Below, piece by piece: positions 1-6,066 of a DNA stretch of 7,133 bases. Origin of the DNA: Candidatus Delongbacteria bacterium. GTDB taxonomy: Bacteria; UBA4055. The stretch's first letter is position 1. Every line of letters begins with the position of its first letter. The position numbers and the translations under genes are program-made. A model generated the notes under the pieces. That model ran no database searches and was not told where the DNA came from. It was given only the letters and a program-made list of their open reading frames with translations. Where the stretch lies: positions 1 to 7,133 of the forward strand of contig WTAK01000309.1 in assembly GCA_013139625.1 (NCBI GenBank). Reading direction: 5' to 3'.

Positions 1-300
1 GATTCTTTCCAAAGTTGCTGATAATTTAGAAGATAGTGTTCTATTATATACCGGACTTGAAACAATAACAGCGTCACATTCAAAAAATTCTTTATATATT
101 TTATGCATATCGTCGTCAATAACACATTTATTGTTTTCTAAGCATAATTCACAGCCTGTACATGATCTAATATCAAGTTTACTCAGATCAAAAAGTGCGA
201 TATCCCAATTTGCTTCTTCAAACGGTTTCATTGCATGATCGATAAGAACTCTGCTATTACTGTTCGGTCTTGGTGATCCGCTAATTCCTAATATTTTCAT
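1..300 (-). CDS. Flavodoxin-fold NAD(P)H-dependent FMN reductase / iron-sulfur flavoprotein-like (3' end outside window)
   Basis: The first 100 codons are visible and the gene runs off the left edge. The protein opens MKILGISGSPRPNSNS, the FMN-phosphate-binding loop (residues 7-16) of the flavodoxin-like NADPH-dependent FMN reductase superfamily. Cysteines 47, 50, 53 and 59 form C-x2-C-x2-C-x5-C (SCTGCELCLENNKC), the compact cysteine motif that binds a 4Fe-4S cluster in archaeal and bacterial iron-sulfur flavoproteins. SSPVYN at about 81-86 matches the conserved flavin-contacting segment of the family. The expected role is a cytosolic electron-transfer flavoprotein or FMN-dependent oxidoreductase; the substrate cannot be told. 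The ATG lies 3 bases after the stop of the upstream gene. An AGGA box (310-313) sits inside that gene with a 9-nt spacer, so the two are almost certainly co-transcribed. Family assignment is firm; cluster binding is inferred from the cysteines. Confidence 0.88.
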   Translation of the reverse strand, partial: MKILGISGSPRPNSNSRVLIDHAMKPFEEANWDIALFDLSKLDIRSCTGCELCLENNKCVIDDDMHKIYKEFFECDAVIVSSPVYNRTLSSKLSATLERI

Positions 301-303
301 GAT

Positions 304-1983
304 TTATTTTCCTGTATTATTTTTTTTGTTTAATATATTTGCATAAATAGAATTTACTGTCGAAATAAACAACCACATAATTCTCATTAGCTCAACTTCA
401 GTAATATCACTAAACCGGATATCTCTATAATGTGCAATCTTATTTCTTAAGTTATGACCGACTCTGTCTCCATCATGTAGTAAATAATATCTAACCCATC
501 TCAATTGGTCTGCACCTATTAATGATGACATTTCCTTGTTTATCTTATTCTTATCCCCCAATATAGTACTCAATGTAATAGTAGACTTAAGGAAAAATCC
601 TTGTTTGTCTAAATGACAATATATTATTCTTAAAAATTTTTCAAGAAGTGAAATAATGTAAAAGCTACACATGTAGTAGTAATAACTAGAATTTACATTA
701 TTTTTAGTATCATGGAATGCAATTTTTAATTGAGTTATATCCATTTTTAGTTCATCTTCATTCCAATTATAATCAAGCTCTGTATAAATCCCCTCTATAA
801 TTCCAAGTAGTGTGTTAAAAAATTGCTCTGATTTTTCTCTTCCATCTATCCAATAAAATAAAGGCATTAAGAAAAATAGAATATTATCTTCAACAACGAG
901 CAATTTACCTTTAGTGAAATAATCATTTGTATTAGAATCTTTTACTATATGATCAATTATTGTTGGTTTATAATCATGTATAATTTGTTCTAATTTTGAT
1001 TTTAATGTTTTAGAATCAAGACTATGGATATGTGATACAGTCATATATCTTACATAAAGTGGAACTTGTAATTTATCTAACTTCTCCATCCAAATTGAAT
1101 ACTCTTTAGTCGAATATTTAACTTCCAACTTTTCTCCATATTTCATTAAATATGACTTTAGTTCTTTTGAAACAATATTTAAGCTGTTCAATAAACATGG
1201 TGTATGTTCACTTTTAATAGATTCTAAAACATTAACTCCTTTTTCTAAGATGTCGTTTAAGAATATTAGATCATTTTCTTCATGATTTTCGAATTTTTCA
1301 GAACAAAATTTATAAATCCCATTACCTAAATCTTCTGCTAAATCGTAATTGTTATTTTTATATAAATTTATTGTTGTTTCACACAGATTATTAAACCTAT
1401 AATCTGTTATTAATTTGAAGTTGTCCCCATCAAAGAATAAATTGCTATAATTAACTTTATTTGATTTTTTAATTACATCGTTTAATACATTTAAATTATC
1501 AAAAACAAATAGTGCTTCTTCTTTTAATAGATATTCTAATAAACCGGAGCTTTTGAATCCTTTCTTAAAACATACAAAAATATCCAAAGTTAATTTATGA
1601 ATTCCTCTACGAATATATTTATTTTCGTATTTAAAAACATCTATAAATTTTTCCATTAAAAAATTAATAATATCTGATTTTTTAACATTTTCAATTTGGG
1701 TATTCAAATAAACAAGAATATCACTCAGCTTTGATTTATGTGGTTCTATCATATTATCAATACAGTCTTGGTATAAAATCAGATACTTCAAAAATAAAAA
1801 ATCTATATAATCATCTATTGAACATATTTTGTGATTAAATGTCTTTTCATAATAATTATGTATATCATTCCAATTATTGAAAATCATATTGATAGCATGT
1901 CCTGTGCTCATATCAGAAATATCGTATTTGTCTAGAGTAAATTGAACATTACTTCTTGAATTTAATTCTGCAATAAGATTCAT
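304..1983 (-). CDS. Large protein with C-terminal DUF4209/HEPN-like RNxxxH motif, function unknown
   Basis: This 559-residue, mostly helical protein has no signal peptide. I recognise only its C-terminal part. Residues about 432-545 contain an aromatic/hydrophobic helix (YYYYMCSFYIISLLEKFLRI), then TLSTILGD, then LRNKIAHYRD with Arg513 and His518. RNxxxH is the signature of DUF4209 and also fits the R-x4-6-H motif of HEPN ribonucleases, where the Arg and His are catalytic; a tyrosine (Y519) follows directly. The N-terminal 430 residues are charged, helix-rich and without a motif I know. The ATG overlaps the stop of the upstream GrpB-like gene by one base (TAATG) and has only a weak GAAG-type ribosome site, which suggests translational coupling. 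Hand-counted GC in four sampled 60-base lines is 15-27%, clearly below both neighbours, consistent with recent transfer. RNase or anti-phage activity is inference. It could instead be a structural or regulatory DUF4209 protein. Confidence 0.85.
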   Translation of the reverse strand: MNLIAELNSRSNVQFTLDKYDISDMSTGHAINMIFNNWNDIHNYYEKTFNHKICSIDDYIDFLFLKYLILYQDCIDNMIEPHKSKLSDILVYLNTQIENVKKSDIINFLMEKFIDVFKYENKYIRRGIHKLTLDIFVCFKKGFKSSGLLEYLLKEEALFVFDNLNVLNDVIKKSNKVNYSNLFFDGDNFKLITDYRFNNLCETTINLYKNNNYDLAEDLGNGIYKFCSEKFENHEENDLIFLNDILEKGVNVLESIKSEHTPCLLNSLNIVSKELKSYLMKYGEKLEVKYSTKEYSIWMEKLDKLQVPLYVRYMTVSHIHSLDSKTLKSKLEQIIHDYKPTIIDHIVKDSNTNDYFTKGKLLVVEDNILFFLMPLFYWIDGREKSEQFFNTLLGIIEGIYTELDYNWNEDELKMDITQLKIAFHDTKNNVNSSYYYYMCSFYIISLLEKFLRIIYCHLDKQGFFLKSTITLSTILGDKNKINKEMSSLIGADQLRWVRYYLLHDGDRVGHNLRNKIAHYRDIRFSDITEVELMRIMWLFISTVNSIYANILNKKNNTGK

Positions 1984-2504
1984 TAGATATCTACTTCTTT
2001 CGCTTTTTTTATAATTCTTTGAATAAATTCCGACTTTGAACTTGTATATTTTTCACGGTCATTTACATATTTTAAAGCTAATTCCTTTTTCAATTCGGAA
2101 TATCGTATCCTAGTATCTGAATTATTTCTTAAATAGTCTCTAAACAACAAATGTTCATTCCAAAAGCTGCTATTGATCTCAACCATGTGTATGTGGTGTG
2201 TCCTAGGATTCCCTTTAGCAAAGAAATGTCTGCCCTGAACTCCGTTTTCTCCTTTGGATTCATATCTTATAGCTTCAAGATCATGAATGCATTCAAATCC
2301 ATCATCAAAATGTTCTATTCCAATAAGAATATCTATAATCGGTTTTGCACAGAGTGAATCTATCGATGTGCTACCAACGTGTTCAACTCCAATTTTATAG
2401 TCAGTAATAGCTCGCTGAATTGAATTCTTTTCATTCTCAAATTCAACACCCCAGCTTTTATCATATTCAACTAATATTACTTTACCTTTTTCTAAACCTA
2501 TCAC
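1983..2504 (-). CDS. GrpB family protein (UPF0157), nucleotidyltransferase fold
   Basis: This 173-residue protein is full length for the GrpB/UPF0157 family. It shows the N-terminal VEYDKSW, then EHVGSTSIDSLCAKPIIDIL (41-60), RTHHIHMVE in the middle, and the C-terminal pattern HLLFRDYLRNN...Y..LK..LA..Y..DR..Y...K..FI. The family shares the nucleotidyltransferase fold. Here the Gly-Ser of that motif (G44, S45) and one acidic residue (D58) are present, but the usual second acidic residue two positions on is Leu60, as is common in GrpB proteins, so catalytic activity is uncertain. No biochemical role is established for most members. The start is GTG: an in-frame TAA lies at 2524-2526 and no ATG occurs before mid-protein. 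Its stop shares a base with the next gene's ATG, so both are probably translated together. Confidence 0.92.
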   Translation of the reverse strand: MIGLEKGKVILVEYDKSWGVEFENEKNSIQRAITDYKIGVEHVGSTSIDSLCAKPIIDILIGIEHFDDGFECIHDLEAIRYESKGENGVQGRHFFAKGNPRTHHIHMVEINSSFWNEHLLFRDYLRNNSDTRIRYSELKKELALKYVNDREKYTSSKSEFIQRIIKKAKEVDI

Positions 2505-2515
2505 TTCTACTCTCT

Positions 2516-2593
2516 CTACTCCTTAAAAAATGCTTTAATTATCAGTTCTCTATCAGGAACTTGTCTTATTTCTATCTCTTCTATCAAATCCCT
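2516..2593 (-). other. Open -1 frame extension of the ATPase gene (frameshift scar or recoding candidate)
   Basis: The annotated ATPase frame stops at TGA (2584-2586) just after GGT TTT TTA (2593-2601). Reading in the -1 frame from AGG (2591-2593) gives 25 sense codons, beginning RDLIEEIEIRQ and ending ELIIKAFFKE, then TAG (2516-2518). Third positions are mostly A or T, as in real genes here, and the stop falls 11 nt before the next GTG. T TTT TTA is a canonical bacterial -1 slippery heptamer. One extra T in the run would give the same fusion, a protein of about 400 residues. Possible readings are programmed frameshifting, a homopolymer length mutation, an assembly error, a remnant of a lost gene, or chance. 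Confidence 0.4.
2519..2524 (-). promoter_or_regulatory. Candidate Shine-Dalgarno AAGGAG for the GrpB-like gene
   Basis: AAGGAG lies 14 nt upstream of the GTG start at 2504, a long spacing; a GA-rich run (GAGAG) closer to the start may contribute. No alternative in-frame start is available. The same bases encode the last two sense codons of the -1 frame extension of the upstream ATPase gene, so that frame would terminate within this ribosome binding region. Confidence 0.5.
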
Positions 2594-3717
2594 AAAAAAC
2601 CTTCAAAATTATCTCTAGAAATAATCATGCTTTCACTATTAGGATAGGTCGTCGTAAAAATCTTAGGGATCTTAACTTTTTTAATATCATTCCATTTGAA
2701 CTCATAAGCGTAAAGAGTTCCGTCCCTGTCTTCTATATAATCTATTTCCTGCTGATCTGTAGTTCTCCAAAAATACTTATTACAGTATATTTTATTATAG
2801 TTGGTATGTTTCAATCTTTCCAACACAAGAAAATTCTCCCATAACTTGCCAATATCATCTCTCAATTCAATACTTCTAAAATTTGAGATCAATGCATTTC
2901 TAATTCCTAAATCATAAAAATATATTTTTCTGGATCGTTTAAGCTCTTTACGAAGATTCCTATTAAATGCTCCCAACCTAAAAACAATAAATGCTTTTTC
3001 AAGTATTGCGATATAACTTTCCACAGTATCGTTTTTAAGTTCAGTAATCTTTCCTAATTCATTGTAAGATACTTCGTTTCCTATTTGAAATGCCAACGCT
3101 TGTAACAACTTCATAAGCTTATCTGATTTCTGTATCCTATTCCACATTAAAATATCTTTAAAAAGATAGCTGTTGACAATTTCAGCAAGGATTTCTTTTT
3201 CGTTACCGGGGTTTGAAACAACTTCCGGATAATACCCATAAACCAGCCTATGAGGAAGCAGTCTAATTTCCTCTCTAAAGCCTATATGATCTACCATTTC
3301 TTTAAACGATAAAGGATATAGGTTAAACTCTCTCTTCCTTCCCGTCAGACTTTCATTTACTTTATTAGTCAGTTCAAATGCAGATGAACCGGTAGCAATG
3401 ATATTAACATTCTTGATATGGTCTGTAATAAGCTTAAGTTTTGTTCCTATATCATTTATTTTCTGAGCTTCGTCAATAATTATAGTGTCATTCTCTCCAA
3501 TCAAGTTCTTTAGCCTGGTAGAAGTTATTCCTTCAAATGTAGCATTGTCATCAGGCTCATCTCCACTAAACCATAATACCTTCTTTTCATTATCGAATAG
3601 CTGATGAAGAAGGGTTGTTTTTCCTGCCTGTCTAGGACCAATAATTATTTTGGCTTTCCCTGATCTTTCTTTCAATCCTGAATCTATCAGCCTTTTTATA
3701 AATTTTATTTCAGACAT
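2584..3717 (-). CDS. AAA_14 / DUF4143 ATP-binding protein
   Basis: This 377-residue protein has the common two-part architecture. The N-terminal AAA domain carries Walker A GPRQAGKT (27-34), Walker B TIIIDEAQ (78-85), the ATGSSAFEL segment (108-116) and the GRKREFNLYPLSFKE block (126-140) typical of AAA_14. It is followed by a DUF4143 region (about 184-342) with a winged-helix-like stretch near 215-250 and a C-terminal EIDYI...YAYEFKW. In that stretch D326, E339 and K341 have the spacing of a PD-(D/E)XK nuclease-like core. The family is widespread in bacteria and archaea, often as multiple paralogues, and has no agreed function; it is predicted cytosolic. The ATG is preceded by only a weak GGGA (3725-3728), but a good promoter lies just upstream, so this is the first gene of the left-hand transcription unit. 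The 3' end is odd: a -1 frame continues past the stop (separate entry). Family call is certain. Confidence 0.95.
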   Translation of the reverse strand: MSEIKFIKRLIDSGLKERSGKAKIIIGPRQAGKTTLLHQLFDNEKKVLWFSGDEPDDNATFEGITSTRLKNLIGENDTIIIDEAQKINDIGTKLKLITDHIKNVNIIATGSSAFELTNKVNESLTGRKREFNLYPLSFKEMVDHIGFREEIRLLPHRLVYGYYPEVVSNPGNEKEILAEIVNSYLFKDILMWNRIQKSDKLMKLLQALAFQIGNEVSYNELGKITELKNDTVESYIAILEKAFIVFRLGAFNRNLRKELKRSRKIYFYDLGIRNALISNFRSIELRDDIGKLWENFLVLERLKHTNYNKIYCNKYFWRTTDQQEIDYIEDRDGTLYAYEFKWNDIKKVKIPKIFTTTYPNSESMIISRDNFEGFLGI

Positions 3718-3741
3718 ATCATTATCCCGAAGTTTTTATCT

Positions 3742-3770
3742 AATGTAAGAAATATTGTATTATTTGTCAA
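3742..3770 (-). promoter_or_regulatory. Sigma70-type promoter for the ATPase-GrpB-HEPN-flavoprotein unit
   Basis: A perfect TTGACA -35 box (3765-3770) is followed after exactly 17 nt by TACATT (3742-3747), which matches TATAAT at 4 of 6 positions. Transcription would start near 3735, leaving a leader of about 18 nt before the ATG at 3717. The surroundings are AT-rich. A GTATAC palindrome (3771-3776) and the 32-bp repeat array lie immediately upstream, where a regulator could bind. No gene on the other strand competes for this promoter. Confidence 0.68.
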
Positions 3771-3777
3771 GTATACT

Positions 3778-3853
3778 TTGGAGTTTTTTAGCTAATTTAT
3801 TCCATTGCGTTGGAGTTTTTTAGCTAATTTATTCCATTGCGTTGGAGTTTTTT
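3778..3853. repeat. 32-bp tandem direct repeat, two exact copies plus a 12-bp partial copy
   Basis: On the plus strand the unit begins TTGGAGTTTTTTAGC and ends TTCCATTGCG. Copy 1 is 3778-3809 and copy 2 is 3810-3841, with no mismatch seen; copy 3 keeps only the first 12 bases (3842-3853) before the sequence diverges near the methyltransferase stop. Each unit contains the palindrome TTAGCTAA. The array fills most of the gap between the two gene blocks and ends 7 nt from the -35 box of the next promoter. There are no unique spacers, so it is not CRISPR. Confidence 0.93.
3799..3853 (+). terminator. Two weak hairpin-plus-T-tract elements at the repeat junctions
   Basis: Across each repeat junction the plus strand reads ATTCCA, a 6-nt loop TTGCGT, then TGGAGT, followed by a run of Ts. 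That is a 6-bp stem with one T-G pair: 3799-3816 with Ts to 3821, and 3831-3848 with Ts to 3853. The shape is that of a minimal intrinsic terminator for rightward transcription. It is odd here because all genes read leftward, so it would only stop antisense transcripts. The leftward strand lacks the T run, so it should not end the methyltransferase message. Confidence 0.22.
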
Positions 3854-3864
3854 GTTAAATCCTT

Positions 3865-4629
3865 CTATTTCACCGCAACAATCTGATTAAAACGGGCTAT
3901 TTCATAGTATGGATATTCTTGCATTAGCCTTATTTCCAGCTTCTTCAATTTTTCATAATATTCTTTCTGAGATTTTATTTCATTATCCTGAATCAGATTG
4001 CACATTGAAATAATACCATACTTTTCGATCTTACCGAAGTTGTATTTTTCCAGTTTCTGAATCATTTCATCCGCCGTAAATCTATAAACTTCTGTATCTT
4101 CATATAGGTCTATCTTAGCTGTTCTTTTACCTACCTTATCAAAAGCAGTATCCAGATCATTTTCAAAAATGAGCGGAGGAAAAATTTCAGAATATCTGTT
4201 TACATGCATTATGGACAGAAAACTACCTTTCTTAAGATAAGCATACGCCTGCTTTAGAATTGACTCAACATTGTTAACATAAGAGAATAAGTTATGAATC
4301 AGAATTAAATCGAATTTTTCATCAAGACTAAATCCTATAGAAAGATCTGTTTTAATAGTTTTAAGATTATTAGCTACATTGTTTTCTGTATATTTCTTTT
4401 TAGCATCATTCAACATATTCTGAGAAATATCAATTATCGTCACATTAGCACCTTCTTTAGCTAACCAAAGGCTTTCCTTTCCATTTCCTCCACCTATATC
4501 TAAAACTTTTAGATTCGCTGGTTTTATATGTTTTCTGAGAACATATTCAGTTAACTCATATCTTAATTTAGCCCATGTAGATTCTTGATAATTCAACCAC
4601 TTCTCAATATTTTCGTATTTTTCGTTCAT
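3865..4629 (-). CDS. Class I SAM-dependent methyltransferase
   Basis: This 254-residue cytosolic enzyme has a Rossmann-type methyltransferase core. Motif I is VLDIGGGNGKESLWLAKEGA (42-61), the acidic end of strand 2 is TIIDIS (64-69) with D67 expected to bind the ribose of SAM, and FDLILIHNLFSYV (106-118) takes the motif IV position. The C-terminus (YYEIARFNQIVAVK) and overall layout resemble SmtA/CmoM-like tRNA wobble-uridine carboxymethyl methyltransferases, but the substrate cannot be assigned from sequence alone, and small-molecule methyltransferases share this fold. Its ATG overlaps the VOC gene stop as ATGA with no strong ribosome site of its own, so it is probably made by translational coupling. 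It is the last gene of the right-hand block; the repeat array follows 11 bases after its stop. Confidence 0.92.
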   Translation of the reverse strand: MNEKYENIEKWLNYQESTWAKLRYELTEYVLRKHIKPANLKVLDIGGGNGKESLWLAKEGANVTIIDISQNMLNDAKKKYTENNVANNLKTIKTDLSIGFSLDEKFDLILIHNLFSYVNNVESILKQAYAYLKKGSFLSIMHVNRYSEIFPPLIFENDLDTAFDKVGKRTAKIDLYEDTEVYRFTADEMIQKLEKYNFGKIEKYGIISMCNLIQDNEIKSQKEYYEKLKKLEIRLMQEYPYYEIARFNQIVAVK

Positions 4630-5063
4630 TTATAATTACCTGTTATTTCCAAAGTATTCCCATCAGGATCCTCAACATTAAAATAATAGTAAGGAGTCAC
4701 AAGATTTATATACATAATCTCTGAAACTTGACCATGCTCTATATTTTTAATTCTTTCATACTCTGATCTTAAATCTTCAACTTGGAAATTGAGAACAATA
4801 CTGTTACCAATTGTTGTTTTACTTTTTCTTAATTCAGAGATATAATTATCTGAATAATGATTCTTAGTATCATCTCCTTGTTCTAATTTCTTCAAGTCAT
4901 AATTCACATTATACAAGGCTAAACTAAAACCATTCTTAAATTTAAAATTCACCCATCTATCTTCATTTCTATATTCAATTTCACTTTGTAACAGATCTTT
5001 GTAAAACTCTATAGCCTTATTCATATCATTTACTTTTATGTAAACACATTGTAAAGTAATCAT
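4626..5063 (-). CDS. VOC superfamily protein (glyoxalase/bleomycin resistance/dioxygenase fold)
   Basis: This 145-residue protein has the two beta-alpha-beta-beta-beta modules of the vicinal oxygen chelate fold. Module 1 is YIKVNDMNKAIEFYKDLL (8-25). Module 2 is LNFQVEDLRSEYERIK (91-106), ending YFNVEDPDGNTLEITG (127-142). Of the metal ligands seen in VOC enzymes only the C-terminal Glu139 is evident; the first-strand positions carry Tyr8 and Asn92 rather than His, so a metal-independent binding protein of the bleomycin-resistance type is as likely as an enzyme. The start is supported by AGGAG (5070-5074) six bases before the ATG. It sits 18 nt after a GNAT gene and overlaps the methyltransferase by four bases, so all three are one operon. 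Fold is secure; ligand unknown. Confidence 0.9.
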   Translation of the reverse strand: MITLQCVYIKVNDMNKAIEFYKDLLQSEIEYRNEDRWVNFKFKNGFSLALYNVNYDLKKLEQGDDTKNHYSDNYISELRKSKTTIGNSIVLNFQVEDLRSEYERIKNIEHGQVSEIMYINLVTPYYYFNVEDPDGNTLEITGNYK

Positions 5064-5081
5064 TGATTTCTCCTATTAATC

Positions 5082-5549
5082 TTACAACTTTTTCATCATT
5101 ATTAAACATGGATTTTCTTTTCCCCACTCATTGTACAATACATCAAAAGGAATAAATCCAGCTTTTTTATAAAACAGCCTTGTTCTTCTATATTCTTCAG
5201 ACTCTTTTGACTCATCTAAAGTTTTGACTTCCAAATACTGAAAACCTTTATTTCTTAAATCTGATTCAATATGTTCTATAAGTTTAACTCCGATATTCTT
5301 TCGGTGATATTTAGACAAAATCCCCATTACGTAGATTTCAGCAACTAATTCATTATTTACCTTGATCGAAGCGAATCCGATATCTTGATTATCATAGCAA
5401 ATTTTAATAAATCTATGCTTTTTCACACCTGCACAATACTCATCATTAGCTTCAGGAATCCCGAACCACAGTGGAAGATCATCCAAAACCCTTCTACACA
5501 GAGTACTCTTTTCTTCGTTATCTGATATTTCTATAAATTCAATATTCAT
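5082..5549 (-). CDS. GNAT family N-acetyltransferase
   Basis: This 155-residue protein has the GNAT acetyl-CoA-binding core. Strand 4 and motif A are IYVMGILSKYHRKNIGVKLI (72-91), in which the usual Q/R-x-x-G-x-G/A loop reads R-K-N-I-G. Motif B is TRLFYKKAGFIPF (123-135), followed by LYNEWGKENPCLIMMK, an ending seen in a large family of small bacterial GNATs of undefined substrate. I chose the ATG at 5549 over a GTG at 5573 because AGGAAG lies 4 nt upstream of the ATG, and the eight extra residues (starting KYKIGR) are not part of the domain. It is cytosolic, and likely acetylates a small-molecule or protein amine. It sits between the DUF3010 gene and the VOC gene in the same direction. Confidence 0.9.
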   Translation of the reverse strand: MNIEFIEISDNEEKSTLCRRVLDDLPLWFGIPEANDEYCAGVKKHRFIKICYDNQDIGFASIKVNNELVAEIYVMGILSKYHRKNIGVKLIEHIESDLRNKGFQYLEVKTLDESKESEEYRRTRLFYKKAGFIPFDVLYNEWGKENPCLIMMKKL

Positions 5550-5553
5550 TGTT

Positions 5554-5559
5554 CTTCCT
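5554..5559 (-). promoter_or_regulatory. Ribosome binding site fixing the GNAT start at 5549
   Basis: AGGAAG at 5554-5559 is followed by AACA and then ATG. The alternative GTG start at 5573 lies upstream of this site and would translate through it, so the ATG is preferred. Confidence 0.75.
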
Positions 5560-5618
5560 ATTTTATATTTCACCTACAAAACCAGACTTTTTGCAACGAA
5601 TAAATACTTTGTTGTCGC

Positions 5619-6032
5619 TTAATTTTGTAGTAAATAATAAGCCAGTTCTGCTGAAGATGTTTGATAGCTAAATTTAGGAGTAAAAGGCAGTGGATTTTTT
5701 TTCATAAAAGCTCTCAACGATTGAGGTGACACAAAACAGATCTCAGTATCAGGATAAATTTGGATAAATCCTTCAAGCTTAAACGAGATCGGAGAAACCC
5801 GAAATTTAGCTTTAACACTTTTATTTCTTTTAACAATCCCGATTTTATCGAACTGCATATCCTTGAAATATGAATAGATCGTATCCATAAATTTATTCAC
5901 TTCTACAGAACTTTCATCGTCTTTCAATTCTAACTTTTTCATAGCGCCTGTAATATCTGCGATAGCTCCGTCATCTTCTATCGCACAAAAAACAGCAACA
6001 TTTCCTTTGATTTCGATACCTAATGTTTTCAT
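5619..6032 (-). CDS. DUF3010 family protein
   Basis: This 137-residue cytosolic protein matches the DUF3010 family in length and layout. The N-terminus is TLGIEIKGNVAVFCAI (3-18), followed by a helical linker with KFMDTIYSYFKDMQFDKIGIVKR (47-69) and then a conserved second half with SFKLEGFIQI (83-92) and ICFVSPQSLRAFMKKNPLPF (98-117). No function is established for the family. The glycine-rich first strand (GIEIKG) followed by alternating strands and helices recalls RNase H-like/RuvC folds, but only scattered acidic residues (E7, E87, E129) are available, so this is a fold guess. The start has a good AAGGAG (6042-6047), 9 nt from the ATG. It lies between two acetyltransferase genes. Confidence 0.82.
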   Translation of the reverse strand: MKTLGIEIKGNVAVFCAIEDDGAIADITGAMKKLELKDDESSVEVNKFMDTIYSYFKDMQFDKIGIVKRNKSVKAKFRVSPISFKLEGFIQIYPDTEICFVSPQSLRAFMKKNPLPFTPKFSYQTSSAELAYYLLQN

Positions 6033-6066
6033 ATATGTGGACTCCTTTATATTATTTTTAGTGGTC

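Noticed and set aside
430..447. A strict HepT-type RX4HXY toxin motif
   Set aside because: The sequence RNKIAHYRD has Tyr immediately after His, not two positions on, so it meets R-x4-H but not the HepT form; I kept only the broader DUF4209/HEPN-like call.
2151..2357. Plus-strand 68-codon open frame
   Set aside because: It lies inside the GrpB-like gene on the other strand, has no ribosome site, and its translation matches no family I know; GrpB family conservation explains the region.
2544..2561. Inverted repeat AGTTC/GAACT as a terminator after the ATPase gene
   Set aside because: The stem is only 5 bp with an 8-nt loop, and the T run on the minus strand begins about 12 nt after the stem, so it is not a convincing intrinsic terminator.
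2420..2647. Plus-strand 75-codon open frame
   Set aside because: It overlaps the starts and ends of two firm minus-strand genes. Its Leu/Ser/Phe-rich translation is what the complement of AT-rich coding DNA gives.
3778..3853. CRISPR array
   Set aside because: The 32-bp units abut directly with no spacers, and no cas-like gene is present.
3718..3864. Integron attC site between gene blocks, suggested by the array of small accessory genes and a GTTAAAT next to the methyltransferase stop
   Set aside because: No matching partner box (RYYYAAC with GTTRRRY) and no long imperfect inverted repeat is present. One short match is expected by chance in AT-rich DNA, and the other gene junctions lack such sites.
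5571..5573. GTG at 5573 as the start of the 5082-5549 GNAT
   Set aside because: A clear AGGAAG site precedes the ATG at 5549, and the extra eight residues are outside the GNAT domain.
5594..5616. CAAC/GTTG inverted repeat between the DUF3010 and GNAT genes as a terminator
   Set aside because: Only 4 bp pair around a 13-nt AT-rich loop and no T run follows.
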